Below, one piece after another: positions 11,516 to 23,600 of a stretch of DNA of 64,000 nucleotides; position 1 is the stretch's first letter, and every line of letters begins with the position of its first letter. Made by a program: the position numbers and the translations under genes. The stretch lies in NCBI RefSeq assembly GCF_000226115.1, contig NC_016458.1:4870001-4934000 (forward strand). Direction: 5' to 3'. Under the pieces are notes generated by a model. That model worked only from the letters and a program-made list of their open reading frames with translations, was not told where the DNA came from and ran no database searches. This DNA comes from Thermothielavioides terrestris NRRL 8126. Taxonomy: Eukaryota; Ascomycota; Sordariomycetes; Sordariales; Chaetomiaceae.

Positions 11516-13166
11516 AGATGCTTGGGAATAGCAACATATTTGCCAGCAGAGGGCGCAGCTTACTGTGTGCAGAGACTCCTTGCATCTGCATACGAGTTGG
11601 AGTTATACCACCTCTAGCCATTCGGAGAGCAAGGGTAAAGAAAGAATCGCGAGGTTCCTATATTATCCTTGCCAGTGGGCAGGGCAGCTCTTGGATCTCG
11701 CTTGCAGCTCCAAAGAGGAGGGGCAGATCTCGTGGCGAAGACTTCGTTTCAGTCATACCTGAGTCCCACCTCCGTCCACAGTAAGTAACAAGGGTCCTCA
11801 TCTAGATGCTTGATCTTTGGTGGAGAGCTCAACAACGAATTCATCCATTGCTCCGTCTTCGAAAGACAGCTCAAACGATCGGACCGCCGATTTGGGGAAG
11901 ATGCCAATTAGGTCTCGCCCTACCGTCTGTCGAATGCCACGGGCAACATTCGATCAATGGTGCCCAATGTAGTGCCAGAGCGGTTGCATGCCAGACTGCC
12001 CCCCTCCCTCCCCCTCCCCCAAGTCAATGTGCACTGTGAACTGTGTACGGTGGTAAAGGGATAAGGTAGTGTAGTCGAGTTACCCCGCATGCACGTTCAA
12101 TTGGGTGCGCAGTGAGAGTGGAGCCCTGACGTCGTCCCCGGGCTTGGCTTCGCCCTAAAATGTTACTCCGGACAGGAGCGTGCACTAAGGTAGTCAAAGC
12201 CGGGATCCTTCCCCTGCTCGGGGAGCTGGGGAGCTGGGGCAGAGAAGGAACCCCGAACCCAGCCCAATTCCTGCACTGTCCATTGGCTCATCGAATGCTC
12301 CCAGAACCCTCCACTTCAAGGCGGTATCCAATCAGGGCGCTCGCAGCGATGAGCCCGTTGATAACTAACGTTAACTAGTTAGTGTAGTAATGGCGTTCCG
12401 CCCCTGTTGAGTGATCAACACCTTCAGCAGATGGCAAGTGCTCCTTGCTGAACCAGAAAGCATCCGAGGAGAGTCACCGGTTTCGCTCGCTCGTTTTATG
12501 GTTGTACACGAGGTTAAAATCTGCAGTTTTCCCCTCTCTTTCTCCCCTGGCTTATCTTTATCAACCTCCCTATTGCCCCATCGGCAGTCGCCCCCGTGAC
12601 TCCAGCCCAACCACGTCACTCGAGTCAGAGCACCGTGTAAGCGTTTGAGAGATACCCCGCGCTAGCACCGCACCCGGCAAAGCCCAGACCTACCCGGCGA
12701 TCACGGATTTCGGGGAACAAAGGACAGAGCGTGTCCGTTGCTCGGAAGAACAGGCGAGGACGGGTCTTCAAATCGATCGAGGAAGGCGCCGATCGCACTG
12801 GCGTCGGGCGACAAAGGGAAGAGGCAGAAGCCCGAAGCCACTGCATCCGGGAGTTGGACTGCTCTCATCAGATCATCGTTCGACCCCACACCAGCTACGT
12901 TGCCCATTTAAGCGTTTCGCATCCAGCACCTGCGCGCCACCAGTGCTCGCAGCTCGAACGATCCCAATTCATAGAACGTACGACTTTTGCGGCTCAGCCT
13001 GCCCTGCCTGCTTTGCGACTGGTTTCTTGTTTCTGTTTCCAAAACCATCTCGTTTCAGCGACAGGCCACCATTTGCGGCCGGCAGTCAGTCAGTGTCAGA
13101 GATTTCTGACTACCCCGATATAACAACTCCCATCTCCTTCAGCCGTCTTGATAACTCTCTTTTACG
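11516..13166. other. Gene-free stretch to the promoter of the 13.2-kb gene
   Basis: Normal composition resumes at about 11.52 kb. No open frame shows domains or coding-like composition. The last few hundred bases (about 12.8-13.17 kb) are rich in CATC, CCAC and pyrimidine tracts and end in TTTTACG before the ATG, consistent with the 5' UTR and promoter of the following gene. Confidence 0.5.
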
Positions 13167-14033
13167 ATGTCTTCGGAGAACCCCAACACCAACACCAACC
13201 CCAACGACATGGCACGGCAACGACACGGGTCCGTCACGTCAAGCGCCTTTGCCAGCCTTTTCAGAAACAACTCCGTCTCACAACCTCCCGTCACGGCCTT
13301 CCCCACGCCCTTGGCGTCAACCGCCGTGAACGACCAGCGCCGGAGACTCTCTGTCACCACGCTCGGTCTGTCGGGCTCTTCGCCGACCACACCCTCCGCT
13401 CTCCTGCGCCGTGCCAGCCTTTCCACCAATTCCGACTCCATTGATGAGAATGCCATCGAAGACGACGACGCCCGCACCACGCCGGCTGCACCCTTTTCCC
13501 GCCGCATGAGTTTTGGCGCCACCCAAGCTATGCGCAGCGTGCGAGGACCCACCAGTCCCGGCACCAGCGGTAGGCAGCCCCAGCAGATGCGCCGAAGCAG
13601 CACTGTCCGCGGTAGTCCAGCCACGCCGCCTCTTCCCACGACCGGCGTCGGCAACTACACGTGGGGCAAGATCACTTCTCAGGCAAGCACTGCAAATCAG
13701 CCAAGAACAAGTCCTGACTTGTGCTCCCCTCCCGGCCGATCAGACCAGGGCTTCAACTGGTCCGATCAGCTTAGGTCTCGCGCCGAGAGCGCCGTCGCCG
13801 CCGGCTCGCGGCCCTCCTTCTCCTTTGCCTCGGGCCTGAGCTCGTCACCCCCTCGTGCTCCGCCGGGCCCGGCCACGGCCCCGGTTCCGGGCCCCCTCAG
13901 TCCGCGTCATGACCGGGCCAGGTCCGTCTCCGACATGCCCCGTCCGCCGGCCCAGCCTCCCAAGCCACGGGCCCCTCAGAAGCCCGACCCTTTCCAGGAG
14001 AGGATCTTGAAAGGCGACTTCTACATGGACTAG
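13167..14033 (+). CDS. Conserved serine/proline-rich fungal protein, function unknown
   Basis: Single-exon frame of 288 aa starting at ATG 13167. It is largely disordered: an Asn/Thr-rich N-terminus, Ser-rich blocks with basic phosphosite-like motifs (RRRLSVTTLGLSGSS about residues 52-66, LLRRASLS, SRRMSFGA, MRRSSTVRG), an acidic patch DENAIEDDDA near residue 95, and a conserved-looking end FQERILKGDFYMD. The R-R-x-S motifs suggest AGC-kinase phosphorylation; this is inference. From memory, proteins with the RRRLSxTTLGLSG motif and the FQERILKGDFxMD ending occur widely in Pezizomycotina without assigned function. The ORF has coding-like composition throughout and no internal intron is needed. 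Confidence that the gene is real is high; the function is unknown. Confidence 0.85.
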   Translation: MSSENPNTNTNPNDMARQRHGSVTSSAFASLFRNNSVSQPPVTAFPTPLASTAVNDQRRRLSVTTLGLSGSSPTTPSALLRRASLSTNSDSIDENAIEDDDARTTPAAPFSRRMSFGATQAMRSVRGPTSPGTSGRQPQQMRRSSTVRGSPATPPLPTTGVGNYTWGKITSQASTANQPRTSPDLCSPPGRSDQGFNWSDQLRSRAESAVAAGSRPSFSFASGLSSSPPRAPPGPATAPVPGPLSPRHDRARSVSDMPRPPAQPPKPRAPQKPDPFQERILKGDFYMD

Positions 14034-16124
14034 TCAGTCCGTGATGGTCACGAGCAATCCGGCAGGATTTCTCTTCTTCGTAGGTGCATATGCACACATT
14101 GCCATGTTTTCTGGCTTTGATCCGCCATCCTGAGTTTTGGGATTGAGGTTGTTTTCTTACGTATCGTGCTGTCGGGGGCGTTCATTGCGCTTCTATCGAG
14201 ACACTTGGGGGGCTTGGGCTGGACACACCTTTATGTGTTCTCTTTTTTACCTTCATGGTGTGTTTCGGAGCATGTCTTTCCGTCATGGTTGGGATTCTAC
14301 GGCGAGCTGGTCTCTCCTTCCCCTCGAGAGAGTCGGCGGGAAACATTGAGCGGAGCAAGCAATGGAGTTACGGATGCCGGACGGAAGGAACCGACGAGCT
14401 GGTCTCTCCTTCCCCTCGAAAGAGTCGGCGAGAAACGTTGAGCGGAGCAAAGCAAAGGAGTTACGGATGCCGGACGGAAGGAACCGTCATTTATGTTGAC
14501 GAGCGTCAGCTAGGGACTCGGGCAACTGGTTGGGCAATATGTTTATGGTTGGGCAATGAATGGGTTTAGGTAGCGAGGGCATATGGGACATCATGTTGTT
14601 GTCGGATCTTTTGGTCTCCTTCGCACGCCAGCGTGTATGATTAGGGCTACGGGGTTCTTTCTTGGGCCTTGGCTGCTGCCACTACGCCAGACTGGGACGG
14701 ATAGGAAGGCAAATTGGGCCCGAGGGGGCGGAAAAGGGGTGGAGTGGAGGCGTTCGCACACTACCACCAGCTTGCGATCTGCGGATCGATCACCTGAAAA
14801 TGGCAGATCTCACTTTTCTTTTTTTCCCTCTTCCTTTCCTTCACCGGTCTTCTCGCTCTCGTTGGGGCGCTGCCGGCTTTGTTTGGGCGTTCCCGTGACC
14901 TGGGGTGTTGTGTCAGTTTGCCAAGTGTATTGGCGGAATCGGTTCCGACTGTTTGCGGGGCGTTTTCTTTGTTGATGGCGGCGGTCGACGTCACGGGTAT
15001 TGAGGTATTACCGGAGGAGGGACTTTTGAGGGTCGGAACAAGGGATTTTTGTTTTCTTTGATGCAGGCAGTTGTTGCTGTTGTTGGCTAGCGGACATTCA
15101 TTCCGAGGACTTTCGGGGACTTCTTAGCAATTGTTTTTCCACACTGCTTAGTGTAGGCTGCTTGTCACAGCCGGCTGGATGGGGGCGTTTTCTCTTGTCC
15201 TTGCTTGTCTGAAGCGTGTGTCAGGCTGAGAATGGAAAATGGAATGTTCAGGCGGCGACATTCTGGAGCGATGAGTTGAACTTGGGATCTAGCGCGCAGG
15301 GTATGTATGTGTGTATGTGTACGCTACATTCATAGGGATATAAGCGGCTGTACTGCAAAGGTTCACTCGCTTACTGTTTGGTGAACATTTGGCCTGTGGG
15401 AGCAGAGGAGGGAGACGGGATGGGGAAACCACTTGCCCCTTTTTCCGGCAGTGACAGACCTGGTTCTCGATGAAAGCGGAGCGGTTCGATGGTAAGTGGA
15501 GAGGAAAACGAGTAGGCGGGATAGCGCGCCGCGATGAGGGGAGGAGGACCTAGTCAGGCTCTCTCCTTTCTACCTTGGACACTGAATCGGGTGGTCCCAT
15601 ACCTACTTTACTCAGACTTTGGTGTTACTGCCAGGGAGCGGAACCGAGGAGCGGTATGGGTCTGACAAAGAACGTGCTGGACTCAATGACACGTCTGGTT
15701 TCTCCTGACCACCTTTTAGCAGGGGCAGGGAGGCCGGGAAGGAGAGTCCGGATCAGGACGAAGCTGAGTCTGATTTATCGACTAGCAAGTGAGAAGCGTA
15801 TTTGATAGCCAGACTACAGGACGCTCTAAAACGATACCGAACCTTAAACCCCCAATACAGCAGTCTCTAAACGCCATGCATGTGTTCCTCCAGCCTCCAG
15901 GTTAAGAATACACAGCACCTGACCCGCGAATCCCTCCCTCGCCCCTAAAATGACCGATAACCCGCGCCCAAGCCAGTACAGACCATGTGAATAGTACAGT
16001 GGGTAACAAGACACACAGTACTGCCCCCTCCAGATGCCGAAAGACCTTCCCACGTTAAGATTCATTTATCCCGCCCCAATGGTCCCGCAATGCTACTCCC
16101 CGTCAACTTAAGTCCTTCCACGTG
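14034..16124. other. 3' flank of the 13.2-kb gene and convergent intergenic region
   Basis: About 2.1 kb between two convergent genes. It holds a tandem duplication (14301-14485, listed separately), then T-rich and GT-rich sequence that probably includes the 3' UTR of the upstream gene. The 3' end of the minus-strand regulator lies just beyond its right edge. No protein-coding frame is supported. Confidence 0.55.
14301..14485. repeat. Two-copy tandem repeat, about 92-93 bp
   Basis: Unit 1 (14301-14392) and unit 2 (14393-14485) share the order GAGCTGGTCTCTCCTTCCCC, AGAGTCGGCG, TTGAGCGGAGCAA and TTACGGATGCCGGACGGAAG. They differ by a few substitutions and one inserted A. The repeat lies in the probable 3' UTR or downstream of the serine-rich protein gene. 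Confidence 0.85.
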
Positions 16125-19100
16125 CTAGAACCCAAACCCCCCACCCGAGTCTATCCCTACGCCCATGGGCGGGTACCACGAGTCCGGCTGCTGCATGGCA
16201 TAGTCCATGCCGAAGCCGCCGTCGAAGAAGCCGCCGAGGGTCAGGTCCATGGCCTGGGCGAACCCGTCGCCGAAGTTGGCGTAGTCGTAGTCGAAGTCGG
16301 CGCTCGACGGGAACACGCTGTTCAGCCAGGGCGCCGGGCCGAGGTTCGACGCCATGGGGTTCTGCTGCGGCGTGACGCCCACCATGAACGGGGCGGCGTT
16401 GGCGGCGGGGGTCTCGGCTGGTGTGGTGGCTTGCTGCTGCTGGGACGCGGGCGTGGTGGGCGCGGCAGCGTCGTACATGAGCGGTTGCCTGTTGAGCCAA
16501 GAAGAAGGGCCCTGGGCGGCCGCTGGGACGGAGGTAGCAGTGGACGTTGGGAGAAGACCGGCATCGGTGGACGGCCGCGAGCCGCCTGTGGCCGGGGTCG
16601 GGGTAGCGGCCGAGTTGTGAGTCGCGACCTCGGACAGCAGCTGCAGCGGGGTGCTGGCGGTGGCCGGGTAGTCTGGTTGGGGCGGCGGCTGCGGCGCCGG
16701 AGTTGCGCTGCCGCGTTCCCCGCATCCCTGGGACGAGTACGACGGCAGCGTGGTTGCGTTGGCTCCGCCGTTCACACTTTGCTTCTGTTTGTGGAACCAA
16801 GAGCGGATCATCACGAGCACGACGAGGAACTTGACGGCCGGCCGACTCCGGTCGTCAGCGGCCGTAGCGCGGAACTTCTCGAGCAGGCTGTCCAGATAGT
16901 GCTCGACCTTCATGTTCTCCTTGTTGATGACCTTCCCCAGCTCGCTCTTGGGCGACGACGCGGCAAAGTACAACTTGATCAGGACGACAACAGCGTAGGC
17001 GACTCGCACGAAGTTGAAGACGGGCAGGCAGCGGATGGTCTGGACGTCAAGCGTGAGAAATACCTCAAAGATGCCGTCGATGGCCGTGAGACAGGCGGAC
17101 AGGGCGTTGATGTGCGCCACAGACAGCGGGGCGTCCGACCCGAGGAGCGACAGGCTTGGGCTCAGTCTGCACTCGTCGGGGCTCTCGCTATACGTGGCGA
17201 TTTCGTGCATGTAGAGGCTGATCACATGGAAGCTCATCCTAAGCGTTGCTGCGTCCTTCTTGTGAGCCTCAAAAACACGCAGAACAAAAGGCCAATCAAT
17301 CTGCGGGACCTACGCTGCTGCAGCTCTCTCGGGATCGAGCTGCTGTACCTTTCCAACTCGCGTTCAAATGCCCTCAGCGCATGCTGCGTCCTAGCATCTG
17401 CGAGATTTGGCGTCGACGCGGGGTCGTCCATGGAGAACTGGATGCCAACCTCCTCGGCGAGCTTGTGCGTCCAGACGAGGTGGCACAGATACTTGTCCGT
17501 GGGCGCGGCGTCCGGCGACGACTCCAGGACGTCCATGCACTCGGCCATGAAAGGCGTCCAGCGGATCAGGTTGGGGCGGTGCAGCGCCATGGACGTGTTA
17601 GTGGCCATGAAGTAGCACGTCAACCAAGCCCGCCTGGCCTCGATGGTGGTCGGATCCGGCGGGGGCTGTTTCCGGAGCGGGTGGTCCCGCCAGGCCGACA
17701 CGATGTGTTTCCTGAGCCCGCCTCTCACCGACTTCTTGCGGCCCAGGCCGATCTCGATAGCCATGACAGCGGCGATATGGACAAGCTGGTAGAACTTGAG
17801 CTCTTCGAACCGCTCGGGCGGCCAGTACCAGATGACGGCAACTTGGATGGCCTGCACGACTTCGAGGGTCTTGGTGCCGCGGATGATGATCCTCTCGGCC
17901 AGGGCCTGCATCAGCTCCTTGGTCAGGACGCGCTGCAGATTCGGCATCTCGGACGAGGCAGCCGCCATGATGGAAAGAAAGAGCAGCGGCTTGGTCGTCC
18001 TTAGGTCAGCCGCCGTCGTGCCCGTGGGGAGCACGACGCCGGGGAGGTGGGGGCACATGTGGGTCGTGTAGCGTATCAAGAACTCGTTCGCCAGAGTGAT
18101 GCTCAGGATGCCCTTTTCGACGGGATCCGGAGAAGACTGCTCCCTCGCGGCCTCCGCGCCGGGCTGCGGGGTCGCAGAGCTCGAGGCCGAAGCGGCTTCC
18201 TTCATGGCAGCCACCGGCACAGCATCCTCAGTCGAGTCCCTCCTCTCGTCAAACTTCCGCTTGTGCCCAGCTACCGCACCCACGGGCAACGGCAGCGGCG
18301 GCGGCGGCAGGAGCGGCTGCAGAGGAGGAGCAGCAGCTGGGGCAGCAGCAGCAGCAGGAGGAGGTGGTGGTGGTGGAGGAGGAGGCGGCGGAGCAGGATA
18401 CCTACTCACGCCGACCGCCTCCTCCTCCCTCCTCGCGCCAGCAGCACCACCGCCGCTGTTCACCCCATTATCCCCACCACCACCACCCTCACCCTCCCTC
18501 CCACCAAAGGCCCCCTCCACATCTCTCACCCAACCACCACTACCCACAGCAGCAACGGCCGACCCATGCCCATCCCCAGCACCAGCACCCACACCCCTGG
18601 CATGCAAGCTCGCGGTCAGCGCATCAATCTTCTTCTCCAGCTCCGCGACCCGGCTGTCCGTCTTCTTCTGGCGCTTGCGCGTCGGCTGCGTGACCACGCA
18701 GGCGCGCTTGGCCTTGACGCACCGGCGGCAGGGCCCGTCCGGGTCGGCCGGGTCCGGGTCGCAGCGGACCTTGAGGCCGCGGCACGACTCGCAGGCGCGG
18801 GGCTTCTTGGGTTCGGACGCATGGGCGGCGGCGGCGGCGGCGGCGCCTGTCAGGTCGGTCGTGGAGCTCGTTGGGAGGTCGTGGGTGTGTGGATCGGTGG
18901 TGGTTGTGGGGACGGAAGGGGGGGTTGCGGCGGAGGGGTCGGTGTGGGGGTTGGCGTTGTTGAGGAGGGGAGGGTGGGTAGATGAGGCCGGCGTGGATGC
19001 CGAGGGGTGGGTGGTGGTGGACGGGGTCGGCGCGGTGACGATGGAGCTGGGGGTCTGCGGAGAGAAAGCGGATGCCGTTGATGGTGCAGCTGGTGCAGGG

Positions 19101-19339
19101 GGTACGGCGTCATGTATCTGGGCGGCAGCGATGGCGTGGGCGTGGGCGTGTGTGCTCGGCGCTTGTTGTTGCTGGTGTTGCTGGTGCTGCTGCTGCTGCT
19201 GTGGCGCGTGCGACGACGGCCATGTCGGGCCCCGCGACGGCTGCGGGTTGGCGGTGGCGACGTCGTGCACGGCAGCAGCGGCCAGCGACGGCGCTGGTGC
19301 GGCCGTGCTGCTGACGCGGAGCCTGGTGTCGACGTCCAT
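16125..19339 (-). CDS. Zn(2)Cys(6) transcription factor, War1/PriB-like
   Basis: Two exons on the minus strand, 19339..17314 and 17248..16125, separated by a 65-bp intron (GTAGGT, CTCAC branch, CGCAG), giving 1049 aa. The junction reads ELQQ-PTLRMSF and keeps phase. The N-terminus is low complexity (His/Gln/Ala/Pro/Thr). A canonical binuclear zinc cluster lies at Cys183-Cys214 (C-x2-C-x6-C-x10-C-x2-C-x6-C), followed by the basic linker PTRKRQKKTDSRVAELEKKI, which continues into a short coiled coil. After a Pro/Gly-rich linker, a fungal regulator middle domain spans about residues 395-840. The C-terminus is Ala/Thr/Gln-rich and ends in an aromatic/Gly segment, a plausible activation region. 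It should act in the nucleus. Similarity to the weak-acid-response regulator War1/PriB group is from memory of the linker sequence; target genes are unknown. Confidence 0.88.
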
Positions 19340-20633
19340 GCCGGGACAGCTAGCTAGCTGCCGGAACGGAGCCGCTAATTGCTGATTGCGCTGCCGATGA
19401 TGTTACCGCGGCCCTTTCAGCGGCCGACTTCCGACGTCAGAGTCGGAGGTCGAGCATGTCGGAGCGCCTCGTCCGACGATTCCGAGCACGCGAACAGGGA
19501 TGGCTGTGGGGCAGCTACCAAGAAAAGGCTCCTGTTCGTCAAAGCTTTCGCTTCAGACAACTCCTTTTTTTGTATATACCTTATCAAGAATGGCACTCGC
19601 GCCTGTTCCGCTGCAAGCACCGACATGGCACGTGCAGACAACAGTCAGCTACGCTAACTTAGCCCCTGAAGGGTCCTGCTTGCTCAAGCTCCCATCAAGG
19701 CGGAAGAACTGCATCAGGCTCAACACACAACACCAGACATACCATTAGCCCATATTAATTAGACATTTACATAAATACGTACGAGCTTATGTACTTATAT
19801 CGATCCTCTCACATCAAATTCCCCTCCCCCCCTCAGAACAAACTGTGGTATCTCCTCCGCAGGCAGTGCACCGCAGAATCGACCAGGAGGCTTTTCCCCG
19901 CCCGAGAAGTAGACAAAAAGATAACAAACGGAAAGCCGGAAAACACGAGGCAAAAATCCAAAACCCCATCCAAACCATTGATATATTTCAAAAACGAAAG
20001 CGGAAGAGACCAAAAAAGAAGAGGGTGAAAAAGAAAAAAAGACGTAAAGCGCAAACTGCCGAGCCAGAACATGCCCGCTAAGTCGATCCACCCATCGAAG
20101 GTCCATCCACACGCACACACCCAACCCGTCATCAAACAAACGTCGGCTCGCTGCTGCCGTCCAATGCGGTGAGAGTAGGATGCCTCCATGGATGATGATT
20201 CTCGCCCGCTTGTAGCAAAACGCTGGATCGTACCGCTCGCTCGCTCGCTCCATAAAGAAAAAAATCGTACACGCACGAGTCGTCGTCACACGTACGAGTC
20301 GTCGTCGCAGTGGTCGCAGATCGATCCCCCATCCCCATGACACGCTCCGCTCCGCTTCGCTTCCTCCGGGGACGGCCGCAAGAAAAAACAAGAAAGCAGG
20401 TAACATGGAAAAACGATAGATATGGTATCTTTGCTCGTGGCCGGACAGCATCAAGATGGGGCACATGGTATGCGTAATATGGTATAATATGGGTAGGCAA
20501 GGTGGCCATCCATATGTGACGAAGAAGCTCATATTCCAAAAGGAAAAGAGCAAGAAAGAATGAAAAAGGAAAAAGAAAGAACGCAACCTCATGATTAAAC
20601 CAAAATCAGCAGGCCGAAAAACTCCGACACGCG
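19340..20633. other. Intergenic: promoter of the regulator, 3' flank of the RhoGAP gene
   Basis: 1.3 kb between two minus-strand genes. The part next to 19.34 kb should hold the promoter and 5' UTR of the Zn2Cys6 gene. The part from about 20.0 to 20.6 kb is purine-rich on the plus strand (T/C-rich in the transcript sense), with a short CGCTCGCT microsatellite near 20237-20250, and is probably 3' UTR of the RhoGAP gene. No gene is supported. Confidence 0.5.
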
Positions 20634-23600
20634 TCAGTACTGCGCCTCCTCGCGCAGCCGGCTCTTGGACGGCTGGTGGTTGAGGGTGCCCATGAACATG
20701 GCGCTCTCGCGCCGGCTGCGGTACGGCTGCTCGAACGGCGCCGGCGTCAGCCCGTTCTCGTACAGCGGCCGGTCGTAACCGGGATTGAGCCGGTGCGGCG
20801 CCGGCGCGCCGGCCGGCAGCTGGCTGGGATCGAAACCCGACGGCGGCACGCCGAAGTTGCCTTCGTACGCCGGCCGCATGTGCGGCGGCGGCGTCGGCGT
20901 GCTCCTGGCGTGCATCGACGCCGCGTTCATCTGCGCCATCTGCTGCATCGTCATCGGCGGCGGCGTCGGCGTGCCCCTGTTGCCTCCCTGCCCTTCCAGG
21001 GCGTCTATCAGCCGCTGTCTGTGCGGCGAGTCGCTGTGCGACGTCGACGGCCGCCCGTCCGATGGCCGCCGCTCCTGGAACGACGCGGGAAGCGAAGGCC
21101 GCCGCTCCTGCGGGTACTCTGGCTCCGTCAGCGGGAGCTCGTATTCCGACGGGTCGATCCCGAAGATGGCCTCGTAGTTCTGCAGGAACATGGCAAACAC
21201 CGGCGCCGGGATGTTGAGCGTGGGCGAGAAGACGATGCCGACGTTGCGCACCGTCATCTTGTTGATGTCCGAGTTGTCAATGATCTTGATGAGGAAGGCG
21301 ATCAGGTACTTGAGCAGCGCTGCGTTGGCCTGCGGAAGGCGCTCGACCAGCTCGGCAAGCGCCGCCATCTTCTCCTTGTGGTTCGCCATCTCGGTGACGG
21401 CAACGAACTGCGAACGCAGGTCGTTGGTCAGGATCGTGCTCGGCAGCTCGCGGAGGTACATCTTCAGCAGCCCAGCGACCGCGTGGATGTCGTGGTACTG
21501 CCCGTCGGCGAGCAGGTTGACGTCGCCCTCCGTGTTGAACCGCTCCCTGAGCTGCTTGATGACCAGGTTGGATCCGCTGAGCCGGAAGATACCTTCCTCC
21601 AGCGTGGCGTTCTTCGCTTCCAGGTATTGGATGCACCGGTACACCACAGAAGGCAGCGGCACCCTTACATCCGCAGGAGGATTATACCGGACTGCTTCGG
21701 CCAGCGTGGCGCCGAACACTGGCCGGACCGGTCCGTGGTACTGATTGGTGGGCTGAGAGCCGCTCTCGCTGCCAAAGAGCGAGTCCTGGCCGTCGCTGGA
21801 CGTCCTTGTCTTGGGTCCGAAGCCGAAGAAGCTGCGCTTCCTCGCTTTCTTCTCTTCCTGCGTCGGTGGTGTGAGTCCGGCGCCCAGCTTGCTCCCCCAC
21901 GACTCGGAGTTCGAGATCAGTTGGGGATCCCGCGGCGCCGAGATGGTGTACGACGCCGTCGTCGACTGGCTCTGCGTCGAATCGTGATCTTGCTGCCCGG
22001 CTTGCTTGCCCTTGGACGGCGCCCCTTGCGGGATATCCCCCTGTTTTGTGGCTTCGTAGCTCACGCCAATCAGGTCCTCATCAGCGCTAGCCGCATGCTG
22101 CGGTGGCTGTGGCTTCCCATGGCCGTGTGCTTTCTTCTTGCCGTTCCCGCGCTCGCCGCCATGCCGGTCTGCATGCGCATGATCTTTCTTCGGGTGTGGC
22201 TCCTCATCGTCAGGATCCCGGTAGTCGATCCAACGGAGCAAGGCATCCACCCATTGATCGCGCTCCTTGTCGCTCTCCGCACACAAGACGTGCTTCGTCA
22301 TGCTATTCGGGTCCTTCTTCTTCGGCTCCAGGATCAAGAAGGCGTGGCGATACTGATTATCGCCCTCGTCCGTCGGACCGCTCTGCGCTGGCGAGCCTTC
22401 GTTGGTGTGATGGGCCTGCTTGCCAATCTGAGCCCTCTGGAGCTTAATGGTGCCCAGATGCGCGCCCCCGGGGGTTTCGTAATACTTCAGATGCGGGCCG
22501 TCGAGCACGAAATACCGTGCCTTCCACCCCCCAAAGTTCTTGCCCCGCTTCGTCAGGTAGCCACTGCGGAAAGGACGCCCGCCTGGCCCGAGTTTCTGCG
22601 ACTCCGCATTACCATCTCCAACCGAACTCCCGGTCTCGTCCGCGTTCGGAGGCAGGGTGTTGGTGGACAGGTACTTGCACAGCTCAAGCGCCGTCGCATT
22701 GTCCAGGGGCGTATTCAGCAACTCGTCCAGGTACTGGTTCAGGGCATTGCGCCGGGCATCGAGTTTCGCCGGCGCATGACCGCTGAAAAGCGACCGGTCC
22801 GGCGTCTTCGCGGTAAAGCTGGGGCATTGTTTCAGCCTCTGGTCCAGCTTGGCGAGCGATGCCGTGTCCTTCTCGATCCGCCACAGCTCCCCGCCGTCAG
22901 CCCTCGAATACACGGCCAGGGTGAAGACGGGGTCTTCCTCCAGCTGCGTCAACGAGAGCAGGCTAGCCCGGGAGGGCTTCATACGCGAGGACGCAACCTT
23001 GATGTCGATGGACGGAAGCGCGTTTGGCGGGAGCAACAGGTCCGGATACTCCTCTGTCATAAACCCCTTGAAGATCTTCGTCCGCTCTACCGGGCTATCG
23101 GTGCTCGACTTGGTGGGGCTCGGCGCTACGAAACCAGGATGCTCTCCCTGCTTGATATTGTTAGGCGGCCGGGGTGACTTCAACGCCGAAGGCTCTCCCG
23201 CCGCCGGGGAAGGGGTTTGAAGCGGAGTATTTGGCGGCAACGGGATGGGCGCCCTCGGCGGCCGCGGGGATAACGGCGCCCCAGGGAAGCCTGAGACGCC
23301 TAGAGGGGAGAGCGGGGGCGAGTTCATGGGAGACCGCAGAGCCATGGGTCTCGGGCTCGAAGGGAGGCCTGGGCTCAGCAAGGGCGCCCCGACTCCCCGA
23401 GAGTCCGGCCTGCCGCTCAGAACACCGGCAAGAGATGCTGGCTCCCGGGGCGAAAGGATCTTGGTTGTCTGAACCAGCCTTGGACTGGCTGGCGGCTCGG
23501 CCTCGGCCGGAGACGCCTGTTCCTTGTCGGCCGCCTTGCGGTTGGCGCTCTTTTTGCTTTTTTTGGACAAACTGCGCATCTCAGCCTCCTTCCTGGCCAA

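Noticed and set aside
16122..17615. 497-codon plus-strand frame opposite the Zn2Cys6 gene
   Set aside because: Antisense shadow of a GC-rich real exon; Arg/Gly/Val-rich without domains. The same applies to 18096-19385.
20676..23177. 833-codon plus-strand frame opposite the RhoGAP gene
   Set aside because: Antisense shadow; the minus strand carries unmistakable PX, PH and RhoGAP domains.
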